From: a bacterium
GTDB lineage: Bacteria; Actinomycetota; Acidimicrobiia; Spongiisociales; Spongiisociaceae
Assembly: GCA_028821265.1 (NCBI GenBank)
Contig: JAPPGU010000046.1
Span: forward strand, 1-43,427
Direction of reading: 5' to 3'
Length of the DNA: 43,427 bases
The notes under the pieces were generated by a model. It had not been told where the DNA came from and made no database searches. It saw only the letters and a list, made by a program, of their open reading frames with translations. The position numbers and the translations under genes were made by a program. Shown here one piece after another: positions 7,624 to 15,462 of this stretch (position 1 is the stretch's first letter; every line of letters begins with the position of its first letter).

Positions 7624-8370
7624 TCCCGCCTGGGCGGCTACGGCGGCGGCGGCGGCCTCCGCTACCGCCGGATCGCCCAGGTACCTGTCTCCGGCATACT
7701 CGAGATCGCCGTCCAACTCCACGACCAGCGGGATCCCGGTGGGGATGTTGAGCCGGGTGATCTCCTCGTCGCCGATACCTTTCAGGTACTTGAGCAGGGC
7801 GCGGATGCTGTTGCCATGGGCGACCACGAGGACACGTCGTCCTGAGGAGAGATCGGGCATGATCCCCGCCTTCCAGTAGGGCACGGCGCGAGCGACCACA
7901 TCGGCGAGGCACTCGGAGGCGGGGAGGTCGGCGGCGGCCACGTCCTGGTACCTCCTGTCGAGGCGGGGATGGCGCGGATCGTCCCTCTCCAGCGCCGGGG
8001 GCGGCACCGCATAGCTCCGCCTCCACTGGAAGACCTGGTCTGCGCCATGCAGGGCGGCGGTCTCCTTCTTGTTCAGACCCTGCAGGCCGCCGTAATGACG
8101 CTCGTTGAGCCTCCAGCTCCGCCTGATGGGCAACCAGTGCAGGTCCATGCGGTCCAGGGCGAGGTTGGCGGTGCTGATGGCCCTTCGCAGCAGCGAGGTG
8201 TGGACGATGTCGAAGCTTAGGCCTTCCCCGGCCATCAGAATTCCGGCGGATACCGCCTCGTCCTCACCGCCGGCGGTGAGCGGAACGTCGGTCCAGCCCG
8301 AGAAGCGATTCTCGAGATTCCAGGTGCTCTCGCCGTGTCGGAGCAGGACCACCTCGTTCGGTCGGGTCAT
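7621..8370 (-). CDS. gpmA: 2,3-bisphosphoglycerate-dependent phosphoglycerate mutase
   Basis: Interconverts 3- and 2-phosphoglycerate in glycolysis. 249 residues, normal length. The phospho-histidine motif is LLRHGES (residues 9-15), the substrate loop FSGWTDVPLT follows, the acid/base region is RLNERHYGGLQG (about 87-98), and the second catalytic histidine is in VVAHGNSIRAL (about 181-191). ATG start with upstream GAGGGAG. It begins 16 nt after tpiA in the same operon. Having gpmA inside the pgk-tpiA-secG cluster is less common than the usual three-gene run. The C-terminus is an alanine-rich tail. Confidence 0.95.
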   Translation of the reverse strand: MTRPNEVVLLRHGESTWNLENRFSGWTDVPLTAGGEDEAVSAGILMAGEGLSFDIVHTSLLRRAISTANLALDRMDLHWLPIRRSWRLNERHYGGLQGLNKKETAALHGADQVFQWRRSYAVPPPALERDDPRHPRLDRRYQDVAAADLPASECLADVVARAVPYWKAGIMPDLSSGRRVLVVAHGNSIRALLKYLKGIGDEEITRLNIPTGIPLVVELDGDLEYAGDRYLGDPAVAEAAAAAVAAQAG

Positions 8371-8386
8371 TGGTGTCCGCTCCCTC

Positions 8387-9163
8387 TCAAGTCCAGTACT
8401 TCACGCAGGCCGCCAGCGTCCCGGGGTCGAGAGATGCCCCCCCGATCAGGCCGCCGTCTATGTCCCGCTTGGCCATGAGAGCGGCCACGTTACCCGGGTT
8501 GATCGATCCTCCGTAGATGATCCGCACCTGATCGGCGGCTTCGCCATGGCGCGATCGGATGCGGTTCCTCAAGTGCGAGATCATCTCCTGGGCCACGGAT
8601 GGCCGGGCGTGCCGGCCGGTGCCGATGGCCCATACCGGTTCGTACGCGACCACCAGCCGGGCCACCTGATCGGACGGTATCCGGGCGAGAGCGCCCGAGA
8701 CCTGCCGGCCCACCGTCTCTTCGGCATCTCCGGCCTCGCGTTCCTCCAGGGTCTCCCCCACCGCCACGATCGGCACGATCCCGTCCGACAGCGCCGCCCG
8801 AGCCTTCCTGTTGACCATCCGGTCGTCCTCACCGAAGTGTCGGCGGCGCTCCGAATGGCCGACTATGACGTGGCTGACAGCCAGCTTGGCCAGCATGCGA
8901 GCCGATACCTCACCGGTGTGGGCGCCCTCCTTGGCCCAATGGACGTTCTGCGCCACGATGTGGATCGGAAGGTCGTCCATCTGGACCACGGTCTGGACCG
9001 AGCGGAGCGAGGTGAAGGACGGCGCGACCCCCACGTCGACGCGGTCGTAGTCGGCAAGGTCGAGTTGGTAGCTCAGAGCCTGGACCCATTGCATAGCCTC
9101 GAAATAGGTCCCGTGCATCTTCCAGTTGCCCACCATAAGGGGTTTGCGCGCTACCGGGCCCAT
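8387..9163 (-). CDS. tpiA: Triosephosphate isomerase
   Basis: 258-residue TIM barrel interconverting glyceraldehyde-3-phosphate and dihydroxyacetone phosphate. Catalytic residues are visible: Asn/Lys in VGNWKM (residues 11-16), the histidine of VGHSERR and the glutamate of AYEPVWAIGTG. The phosphate site is YGGSINPGN. The open frame extends far upstream inside pgk, but the ATG at 9163 is the start because the conserved protein begins there. It overlaps the pgk stop by 13 bases, so the two are translationally coupled. Confidence 0.96.
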   Translation of the reverse strand: MGPVARKPLMVGNWKMHGTYFEAMQWVQALSYQLDLADYDRVDVGVAPSFTSLRSVQTVVQMDDLPIHIVAQNVHWAKEGAHTGEVSARMLAKLAVSHVIVGHSERRRHFGEDDRMVNRKARAALSDGIVPIVAVGETLEEREAGDAEETVGRQVSGALARIPSDQVARLVVAYEPVWAIGTGRHARPSVAQEMISHLRNRIRSRHGEAADQVRIIYGGSINPGNVAALMAKRDIDGGLIGGASLDPGTLAACVKYWT

Positions 9164-10335
9164 CGTTCCAGTCCTCTCACGCCCGGCAGGGTCTTGCCTT
9201 TCAGGAGCTCCAGCCCGGCCCCGCCGCCTGTCGACAGATGGTCGAGGTCGGCCTGGCAGCCGAGCATTCGTAGAGCGGCCACGGAGTCGCCACCGCCCGC
9301 TACCCGGAAGGCGCCCGACCGGGCCATCGCGTCCGCCACGGTAGCGGTCCCCGACCGGAACGCCTCCCACTCGAACACCCCCATGGGGCCGTTCCAGAAC
9401 ACCGACCCCGATCCCCCGATGACCTCGGCGAACTGCTGGGAGGTTTCGGGGCCGATGTCCAGGCCCCAGGTGTCCTCCTCTATGGAGTTCACACCCACCG
9501 CGGTAGCGCCGGCCTCCTCCTCGAAACGGTCGGCCGTGACTATGTCGGACGGCAGGACCAGACGGTCCGCCTCGGGGCTGGCCAGGAGTTCGCGTAACGA
9601 ATCGAAATAGTCCGGTTCGACCAGCGAGTTGCCGACCTCGTAGCCCTCGACGGCGAGGAAGCTGAAGCACATACCGCCGCCCACCAGCATGGCGTCCACC
9701 TTGGGTAGCAGCGCTCGGATCAGCGGAAGCTTGTCGGAGATCTTGGCGCCCCCCAGCACCACGGTGAATGGGACGGGCGGGTTGTCCATGAGCGTGCTGA
9801 ACACGGCCAACTCGCGTTCGAGCAGCGGCCCGGCGGCCGATCTGAGCAGGGCGGACACCCCGGTGGTGGAAGCATGGGCCCGGTGGGCCGAACCGAACGC
9901 GTCCAGCACGAACAAGTCAGCCCATTCAGCCAACTCCGACGCGTAATCGGGGTCGTTGGTGGTCTCGCCGGGATGGAAGCGCGTGTTCTCGAGCAGCACC
10001 ACGTCGCCCGGACCGGCGCCTGCGATCAGGCGGCGGGCATCCTCGCCGACCGAGTCGGCGGCATGGACGACCGGGAATCCACCCAGCTCGGCCAGTGCCC
10101 TGGCCACGGGGGCCATTCGCATCCCGTCCACCACGCGGCCCCGGGGCCGCCCCAGATGGCTGCACAGGATGACCGTCGCGCCGGCGTGTCGTAGTTGGTC
10201 GATGGCGAGGAGCGCCGCCCGGAGGCGAAAGTCATCGGCCACCCGGCCGTCTCGCAGGGGAACGTTCAGGTCGGACCGGAGAAGCACGCGGCGCTCGGAC
10301 ACCGGAAGATCCGTGACGGTCAAGAACCTCTCCAC
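9151..10335 (-). CDS. pgk: Phosphoglycerate kinase
   Basis: 394 residues; makes ATP from 1,3-bisphosphoglycerate. Motifs in order: RSDLNVPL (about 20-27), SHLGRPRG (about 59-66), FGSAHRAHAST (about 147-157), VLGGAKISDK (about 194-203), and the C-terminal nucleotide loop GGGDSVAALR (about 350-359). GTG start at 10335, 12 nt after the rapZ stop, with only weak GGGG upstream. A TTG four codons in is the alternative. The conserved actinobacterial gene upstream of pgk is usually gap; here rapZ lies directly upstream. Confidence 0.95.
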   Translation of the reverse strand: MERFLTVTDLPVSERRVLLRSDLNVPLRDGRVADDFRLRAALLAIDQLRHAGATVILCSHLGRPRGRVVDGMRMAPVARALAELGGFPVVHAADSVGEDARRLIAGAGPGDVVLLENTRFHPGETTNDPDYASELAEWADLFVLDAFGSAHRAHASTTGVSALLRSAAGPLLERELAVFSTLMDNPPVPFTVVLGGAKISDKLPLIRALLPKVDAMLVGGGMCFSFLAVEGYEVGNSLVEPDYFDSLRELLASPEADRLVLPSDIVTADRFEEEAGATAVGVNSIEEDTWGLDIGPETSQQFAEVIGGSGSVFWNGPMGVFEWEAFRSGTATVADAMARSGAFRVAGGGDSVAALRMLGCQADLDHLSTGGGAGLELLKGKTLPGVRGLERWAR

Positions 10336-10347
10336 CAGTCCCCGTCT

Positions 10348-11241
10348 CTACTGCTCGACATCCCGATGCCGGATGGTGGCGTGATAACCCTCGTCCCCCA
10401 GCCACTCCCCCAGTTCCTCGGCGATGGCCACGGAGCGGTGGCGCCCTCCCGTGCAGCCGATCCCGATGCTCACGTAGGACTTGCCCTCTTCCCGGTAGCG
10501 GGGGATCAGGAACGAGAGGAGGTCACGGATCCGATCCAGAAAGCCACGAGCGTCGTCAGTACCGAGCACGAAGGTACGAACCGCCTCATCGCGACCGGTC
10601 AAGAGGCGGAGACCGGGCATCCAGTGAGGATTCGGGAGGAACCGTACGTCGAACATCAGGTCATTGTCACGGGGCGTGCCGTTCTTGAAGCCGAACGAGG
10701 TGACCGCCAGGCGCATGGCGTGCTCATCCACCAGCGCCGAGAGGTGGCTCCCGAACCACTCGCGAAGCTGATGGACGTTCGTCTCGCTCGTGTTGATGTA
10801 CATGTCGGCCCGGAGCCGGAGGTCGACCATCATCTCGCGCTCGGCGGCGATCGAGTCGGCCAGGGTCGGCAATCCGAGGGGGTGGGGCCGGCGGTGCTCC
10901 TCGTAGCGGCGGATCAGGACGTCGTCATCGGCGTCCAGGAAGACCAGCGTCATGCCGATACCGGCCTGTTCCAACTCCTGGATGTGGGTCTCGAGCTCCG
11001 TGAGCGGGAAGCCGCCGCGGCTGTCCAGGACCACCGCCAGGTGCCGGCCGCCCGCTCGCAGGTCGTTCAGTTCGAGAACCTGGCGGAGCAGGAGTGGGGG
11101 AAGGTTGTCGATCACGTAGAAGCCGAGGTCCTCGAGGACCTTGGCGCCGGTGGAGCGGCCGGCGCCGGAAAGACCGGTCAGCACCAGCAACCGGGTACCG
11201 GGGCCCGTCGTGGAAGATACCGGGGCGTCGGGCTCAACCAT
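10348..11241 (-). CDS. rapZ: RNase adapter / P-loop protein RapZ (YvcJ)
   Basis: 297-residue nucleotide-binding protein. Walker A GLSGAGRST (about 23-31), Walker B LVFLDADDD (about 99-107), and the C-terminal RapZ signature GIGCTGGRHRSVAIAEELGEWL, seen as GCTGGRHRSV (about 267-276). In enterobacteria RapZ controls GlmZ RNA decay; in Gram-positives its role is less clear. The ATG overlaps the uvrC stop by eight bases, giving translational coupling. In most actinobacteria yvcK and whiA follow; here pgk follows directly. Confidence 0.94.
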   Translation of the reverse strand: MVEPDAPVSSTTGPGTRLLVLTGLSGAGRSTGAKVLEDLGFYVIDNLPPLLLRQVLELNDLRAGGRHLAVVLDSRGGFPLTELETHIQELEQAGIGMTLVFLDADDDVLIRRYEEHRRPHPLGLPTLADSIAAEREMMVDLRLRADMYINTSETNVHQLREWFGSHLSALVDEHAMRLAVTSFGFKNGTPRDNDLMFDVRFLPNPHWMPGLRLLTGRDEAVRTFVLGTDDARGFLDRIRDLLSFLIPRYREEGKSYVSIGIGCTGGRHRSVAIAEELGEWLGDEGYHATIRHRDVEQ

Positions 11242-13060
11242 GGAGGGTAGCGTAGAGGTTCTCGGCCACCCGTTGCGGCACCACCTCGGCCAGCTGGCTC
11301 ACGCTGGCCTCCCGCATCTTCTTGACCGAGCCGAACGTCCGGACAAGCGCCTTCTTGCGAGCCGGTCCGACCCCGTCCACGTCGTCGAGTATGGAATCGA
11401 TCATCCGCTTCCCGCGGAGTTGGCGGTGGTACATGAGGGCGAAGCGGTGGGCCTCGTCGCGGACCCGCTGGAGCAGGTGGAGCGCGGGCTGGTCCCTGGG
11501 GATGACGATCGGATCGACCTGGCCCGGGACGTAGACCTCCTCCATGCGCTTCGCCAGTCCCGCTACCGGAATGTCGAGATCGAGCTGGGCGAGGACCTCG
11601 ACCGCCCGGGCGATCTGCCCCGGCCCACCATCGATCAGGACGAGCGACGGTGGGTAGGCGAACTTGCCCCGTTCGGAGACGGGCTTGTCCAGGTCGGCTA
11701 GGTAGGCACTGAAGCGACGGCGGATGACCTCCTCCATGGAGGAGAAGTCATCCTGCCCGGTCACCGTGCGGATCCGGAACCTCCGGTAGTCGCCCCGCCG
11801 GGGCAGCCCGTCCTCCAGGACCACCATCGAACCCACGGTGTGGCGCCCCTGGATGGTCGAGATATCGTAGGCCTCGATCCGGAGCGGCGGCTCCGGAAGG
11901 GCCAGGGCGGTCTGGAGGCTGCGCAGGTCCCGGGCCCGGGCGTTGTGGTCCGACTGGCGTCTCAGCCGATGCCGCAGGAGAGCCTCGGAGGCGTTGGTCT
12001 TGGCGGTCTCGAGCAGGCGGCGCTTGGCGCCACGCTTGGGAGATCTGAGAGTCACCCGAGTACCGCGTCGCTGTGACAGGAGGTCCGACCACGGCTCGTC
12101 GTCCGGAGGCAGCGCCTCCACCAGGATGAGACGGGGCGGTGGTGAGGACTCGTCGTAGAGATCCCGGAGGACGGTGGCCGTGACCTGGGAGGGGGTCACG
12201 TCCTCGACCTTGTCGATGATCGAGCCCAGCCGACCCACGATGCGGCCGTTGCGCACCTTGAGCACCTGCACCGAGGTCTCGAGGTCGGTCTCGTCCGTGG
12301 CGATCAGGTCGAAGTCCTCGCGCCGCTCGGTGACCACCTCCTGGCGGGCCACCGCGCGCCTCACATCCTGGGCCTGGTCCCGGAGGCGGGCGGCGCTCTC
12401 GAAGTCGAGTCTGTCCGACGCCTCGCGCATCCGGGCTTCTATGCCATCGATCAGGTCGTCGGCGCTACCCGAGAGAACCTGCTCCAGGCCGCTCACGTAC
12501 CCGGCGTAGGCATCCGGGTCGACGTAGCCGACGCAGGGCGCCGAGCATCGCTCGATCTCGTACTCGATGCATGGCCTGCCCTTGAGCTCGTGGCGCCGGA
12601 ACACCGCATCCGAGCAGGTACGGATCGGGAGCGACTTGAGCAGCAGGTCCAGGGTGTTGCGGATGGCATAGGCATGGGCGTACGGGCCGAAATACCGGGT
12701 TCCCTTCCTCTTGGCGCCCCGGACCACCCGAGCCCGCGGCCACAGGTCGGACCGGGTTATGGCCAGGTAGGGATAGCTCTTGTCGTCTCGCAGCCGGATG
12801 TTGAAGCGGGGGCGGTGCTCCTTGATGAGCGAGAACTCCAGGAATAGGGCCGCCACCTCGCTGTCGACCATGATCCATTCCACGCCGTCGGACGCATCGA
12901 CCATGGCCTGGGTCCGGGGCGGCAGGTCGCCGGTGAAGTAGGTGGAGACCCGCTTGCGAAGAGACTTGGCCTTGCCCACGTAGTTGACCCGGCCATGCCG
13001 ATCACGGAACAGGTAGGCGCCCGGCGCGTCGGGGATCTCGGCGGGCAGGGGACGGTTCAC
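11234..13060 (-). CDS. uvrC: UvrABC system protein C
   Basis: Dual-incision nuclease of nucleotide excision repair, about 608 residues. GIY-YIG domain at the N-terminus (GAYLFRD, then VNYVGKAKSLRKR, about 14-36), a cysteine cluster of the CIEYEIERCSAPC type (about 160-172), a UVR motif (about 200-235), the RNase H-like domain with EAYDISTIQG and LVLIDGGPGQ, and a C-terminal helix-hairpin-helix (DDVDGVGPARKKAL). The frame is open upstream to a TTG at 13087, but the GTG at 13060 matches the family N-terminus (RPLPAEIPDAPG). It lies directly behind the K+ channel gene on the same strand, 4 to 31 nt away depending on the start. Confidence 0.95.
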   Translation of the reverse strand: MNRPLPAEIPDAPGAYLFRDRHGRVNYVGKAKSLRKRVSTYFTGDLPPRTQAMVDASDGVEWIMVDSEVAALFLEFSLIKEHRPRFNIRLRDDKSYPYLAITRSDLWPRARVVRGAKRKGTRYFGPYAHAYAIRNTLDLLLKSLPIRTCSDAVFRRHELKGRPCIEYEIERCSAPCVGYVDPDAYAGYVSGLEQVLSGSADDLIDGIEARMREASDRLDFESAARLRDQAQDVRRAVARQEVVTERREDFDLIATDETDLETSVQVLKVRNGRIVGRLGSIIDKVEDVTPSQVTATVLRDLYDESSPPPRLILVEALPPDDEPWSDLLSQRRGTRVTLRSPKRGAKRRLLETAKTNASEALLRHRLRRQSDHNARARDLRSLQTALALPEPPLRIEAYDISTIQGRHTVGSMVVLEDGLPRRGDYRRFRIRTVTGQDDFSSMEEVIRRRFSAYLADLDKPVSERGKFAYPPSLVLIDGGPGQIARAVEVLAQLDLDIPVAGLAKRMEEVYVPGQVDPIVIPRDQPALHLLQRVRDEAHRFALMYHRQLRGKRMIDSILDDVDGVGPARKKALVRTFGSVKKMREASVSQLAEVVPQRVAENLYATLHG

Positions 13061-13091
13061 GGGACAGTGTCCATCGGTATCGAACAACCCA

Positions 13092-15176
13092 TCAACCGAA
13101 CGCGCCGAACCACCGGTCGTGGATCTGCTTGTAGATGCCGGACTCGATGAGGTCCAGAAGGGCCAGGTCGATCCGCTCGCGTAGCGCGGTGTCGTCCTCG
13201 CTGACCATCAGCCCGTACTGGACCTTGTCGAACAGTGGCCCGACCGTGGTCACCGTGCCCTCGCCCCGGTGCGACACGTGGAACTGGAGAACCGGAGCAT
13301 CGAACACGACCGCATCGACCTCGCCCTGCGCCAGCTGGTCGTAGGCGTCTTCGAGATCGTGCACCACGACCGGTCCGACACCGATACCGGTCAGGTAGTC
13401 GTATCCGGCCGAGTCATGGACGGTAGCGATCCGGTGACCCGGGAGATCGGCGGGTCCGTCGATGTTGCCGCGGAGTTCGTTCACCGCCAGCGAAGAGGCG
13501 ATGGCAGCGGTGAAGCTGGCGAACACCAGGGTTCCCAGGGCGATCCAGATCAGGGCGAACAGCCTGCCCGGTTGTCCGCGGGCCACCTTGTCCCCGTAAC
13601 CGACCGTGCTCATGGTGACGACGGACCAGTAGAACGAGTCCCAGATGCCCCGGCCGTACGGCACCGCGAAGTCCGGGTTGTGCTTCCGTTCCAGCCACCA
13701 GATCAGGTGGGCGGCGACCAGAACGGCTACCGCGAACACCACCAGCAGCCAGGGCAGGTCCGAACCCCAGATAGCCGACAGGAAGACCCCGATGCGGTCC
13801 CAAACCGCTTGGGAGCCGCTGGTAGGGGTCATGATGGTGAGGCCGGTGTCCAGCAGGGGAAGGGAGAAGTCGATCGCTTCCTCGCGGGGGCCGGTGATCG
13901 CCGCGCCCCCCAGTCCCACGTCAGCCACCCCGCGGTTGATGTCGTCCACTTGCTTGGCGACGGTGTCGACCGCGTAGATCTCGACCGTCATGCCGAGGCG
14001 GGCGGCGATGAGCTCCACCAGGTCGACCTCGAAGCCGCTGTACGTACCTTGGTTGTAGATCACGAAGGGCGGAAGGGTGCGGGCGGCTACATGGAGCACC
14101 CCGCCGGCGGCGACAGTGCCCCCGCCCACGGCGCTGTCCAGGGCGATGGCCTCCGGATCGGCGGCTTCGATCCACACGGACACCACGTTCGAATTACGTT
14201 CCACCCAATCTTGGGCGTGCCGCCGGATGTCCTCCGGGTCACCCTGGTCCCGGACCATGTGGGCGTTCTGCGCGGAGATGTCCTCCAGGGAGATCACGAC
14301 CTGTTCTAGTAGCCGGCGAACGGACGGGTTGGCATCGAGGAAGCGGGAGTTCGCCACAGCCCGGATGTCGTTGGGGGGCCATCCCACCAGGCACGGATCG
14401 TTGGCGCAGCCCGGTATGCCCGGTATCGACGTCTGGTCGAGAAAGGCCGACTGGTCAGGAGGCAGGGAGGGGAAGGGTGTCTCCAGCCACACCACGTCAC
14501 GGCCTGGCACCAGCTGGCCGACGGTCCAGTTGGGAGTCCACGTGTAGTAGAGAACCGGTTGACCCGCCTCGAACCGGGCGATGGTCTCGGCGATTAGCGG
14601 CGAGTAGTCGCCCTGAACCTGTTCGACCGTGGCATCCAGCCCGAATGCTTCGAGATGGTGCTCGATGACGTGGGAACAGGTCCACCCGGTCTCGCAACCG
14701 ATCAGGTCGGCCCGCCCATCGGCGTCCAGGTCGAACAGCGCGGCGACTTCAGGATCGGCCAGGTCTCCGAGGCTGGTTATGCCGTGCGCCCGTGCCGTGG
14801 CCGCGTCGACGAAATAGCCCTGGAGAGCCCCCGCGTCGACTTGCGTCCCGACCCGCTCCACGAGGTCTTCCGCTATAAGACCGTCGTGGGTGGGGAACCA
14901 TCCGTTCACCCACAGATCGACCTCGCCTGCGGCCACCGCGCGGTAGAAGTCCGGGTTCTCCATGGTGACCGGACCTTCGACGCGATACCCCAGGCGCAGT
15001 AGCAGGAGCCGGTACACCTCCGCCTGGAACCAGCCGGTGTCCCAGGTCGCCCGGGCCATCCGCACGGTCTTGGCCTCGACGGGATCCCCCTCCGGCTGGC
15101 CCAGCGCCGGGAGGACCGCCCCCATGGCCAGCAGCGCCAGAACCGACAGCGAGCAGGCGATCAGGGTGCGGCGCAC
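13092..15176 (-). CDS. OpuAC-fused, GluR0-like ligand-gated K+ channel
   Basis: About 694 residues. Order of parts, numbered from the GTG at 15176: signal peptide (about 1-26); OpuAC/ProX-type solute-binding domain (about 36-335) with tryptophans at 45, 89, 93, 213 and 217 and a Ca-loop-like DLDADGRAD (149-157); periplasmic amino-acid-binding half S1 (about 359-456); helix M1 (about 473-495); pore loop with K+ filter TVGYGD (524-529); helix M2 (about 539-564) with SFTAAIASSL, reminiscent of the iGluR SYTANLAAF gate; S2 (about 568-691). In S1, ITGPREEAIDFS keeps the arginine (431) that binds the ligand carboxylate in glutamate receptors; in S2, VVFDAPVL keeps the acidic residue (626). An upstream TTG at 15203 is possible, but GGAG lies six bases before the GTG. 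Predicted role: a K+-selective channel gated by extracellular solutes. Confidence 0.9.
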   Translation of the reverse strand: MRRTLIACSLSVLALLAMGAVLPALGQPEGDPVEAKTVRMARATWDTGWFQAEVYRLLLLRLGYRVEGPVTMENPDFYRAVAAGEVDLWVNGWFPTHDGLIAEDLVERVGTQVDAGALQGYFVDAATARAHGITSLGDLADPEVAALFDLDADGRADLIGCETGWTCSHVIEHHLEAFGLDATVEQVQGDYSPLIAETIARFEAGQPVLYYTWTPNWTVGQLVPGRDVVWLETPFPSLPPDQSAFLDQTSIPGIPGCANDPCLVGWPPNDIRAVANSRFLDANPSVRRLLEQVVISLEDISAQNAHMVRDQGDPEDIRRHAQDWVERNSNVVSVWIEAADPEAIALDSAVGGGTVAAGGVLHVAARTLPPFVIYNQGTYSGFEVDLVELIAARLGMTVEIYAVDTVAKQVDDINRGVADVGLGGAAITGPREEAIDFSLPLLDTGLTIMTPTSGSQAVWDRIGVFLSAIWGSDLPWLLVVFAVAVLVAAHLIWWLERKHNPDFAVPYGRGIWDSFYWSVVTMSTVGYGDKVARGQPGRLFALIWIALGTLVFASFTAAIASSLAVNELRGNIDGPADLPGHRIATVHDSAGYDYLTGIGVGPVVVHDLEDAYDQLAQGEVDAVVFDAPVLQFHVSHRGEGTVTTVGPLFDKVQYGLMVSEDDTALRERIDLALLDLIESGIYKQIHDRWFGAFG

Positions 15177-15202
15177 GATGGTCTCCGGTAGGGACTGCGC
15201 CA

Positions 15203-15208
15203 AGGCTA
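15203..15208 (-). promoter_or_regulatory. Candidate -10 box of the K+ channel gene
   Basis: TAGCCT on the minus strand, 26 bases before the GTG at 15176, leaving a short leader that carries the GGAG site. It makes the TTG at 15203 an unlikely start, because transcription would begin downstream of it. Confidence 0.4.
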
Positions 15209-15357
15209 GCCAGCCCTGATTACTCCAGTTCCCGGCATGCCGACGCGCTCACTCCCCTCTCCTGTAGTGGCCCATCCATGAATGATCGGGGCTCGTATCG
15301 GTCCTTCCTCGCCCAATAAATACTTGGGTTTCCCCGACCGAGCGGTGCCTCTCTCCG

Positions 15358-15363
15358 TATAGT
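15358..15363 (+). promoter_or_regulatory. -10 box of the BCCT operon
   Basis: TATAGT in the 250-nt divergent gap between channel and carrier. The transcript would begin near 15370, directly before the hairpin at 15373-15402. An AT-rich stretch (about 15313-15325, AATAAATACTT) lies upstream and could hold a regulator site. No firm -35 box. Confidence 0.45.
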
Positions 15364-15372
15364 CAACGAGCA

Positions 15373-15402
15373 CGGGTCCCGCCGGGACGGCCGCGGGACC
15401 CG
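15373..15402 (+). promoter_or_regulatory. Leader hairpin of the BCCT operon
   Basis: CGGGTCCCGC and GCGGGACCCG form a perfect 10-bp stem with a 10-nt loop, 24 nt before an 11-codon leader ORF. The loop contains GGGAC, so an alternative small hairpin GTCCC-GCC-GGGAC is mutually exclusive with the large one. This could be an operator palindrome on DNA or a switch in the mRNA leader. Confidence 0.6.
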
Positions 15403-15426
15403 GCAGGCGACTGAAAGGAGGCCCGT

Positions 15427-15462
15427 ATGGTCATCAGCATCGGGAGGTGGCGCCATGGCTGA
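15427..15462 (+). CDS. 11-codon leader ORF before the BCCT gene
   Basis: MVISIGRWRHG, starting at an ATG with a very strong ribosome binding site (GAAAGGAGG, five bases away). It runs through the ribosome binding site of the carrier gene (GGGAGG) and stops eight bases inside it. The peptide itself has no feature I recognise. The likely role is translational coupling: ribosomes finishing here restart at 15455. Together with the hairpin it suggests control at the level of translation. Confidence 0.5.
   Translation: MVISIGRWRHG

Noticed and set aside
13269-14309. 346-codon plus-strand frame inside the K+ channel gene
   Set aside because: Antisense to a protein with clear domains; composition (His/Val/Gly/Asp-rich) is a codon-shadow artefact.
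15176-15203. TTG start for the K+ channel giving nine more residues
   Set aside because: A good GGAG site lies before the GTG at 15176, and a likely -10 box overlaps the TTG itself.
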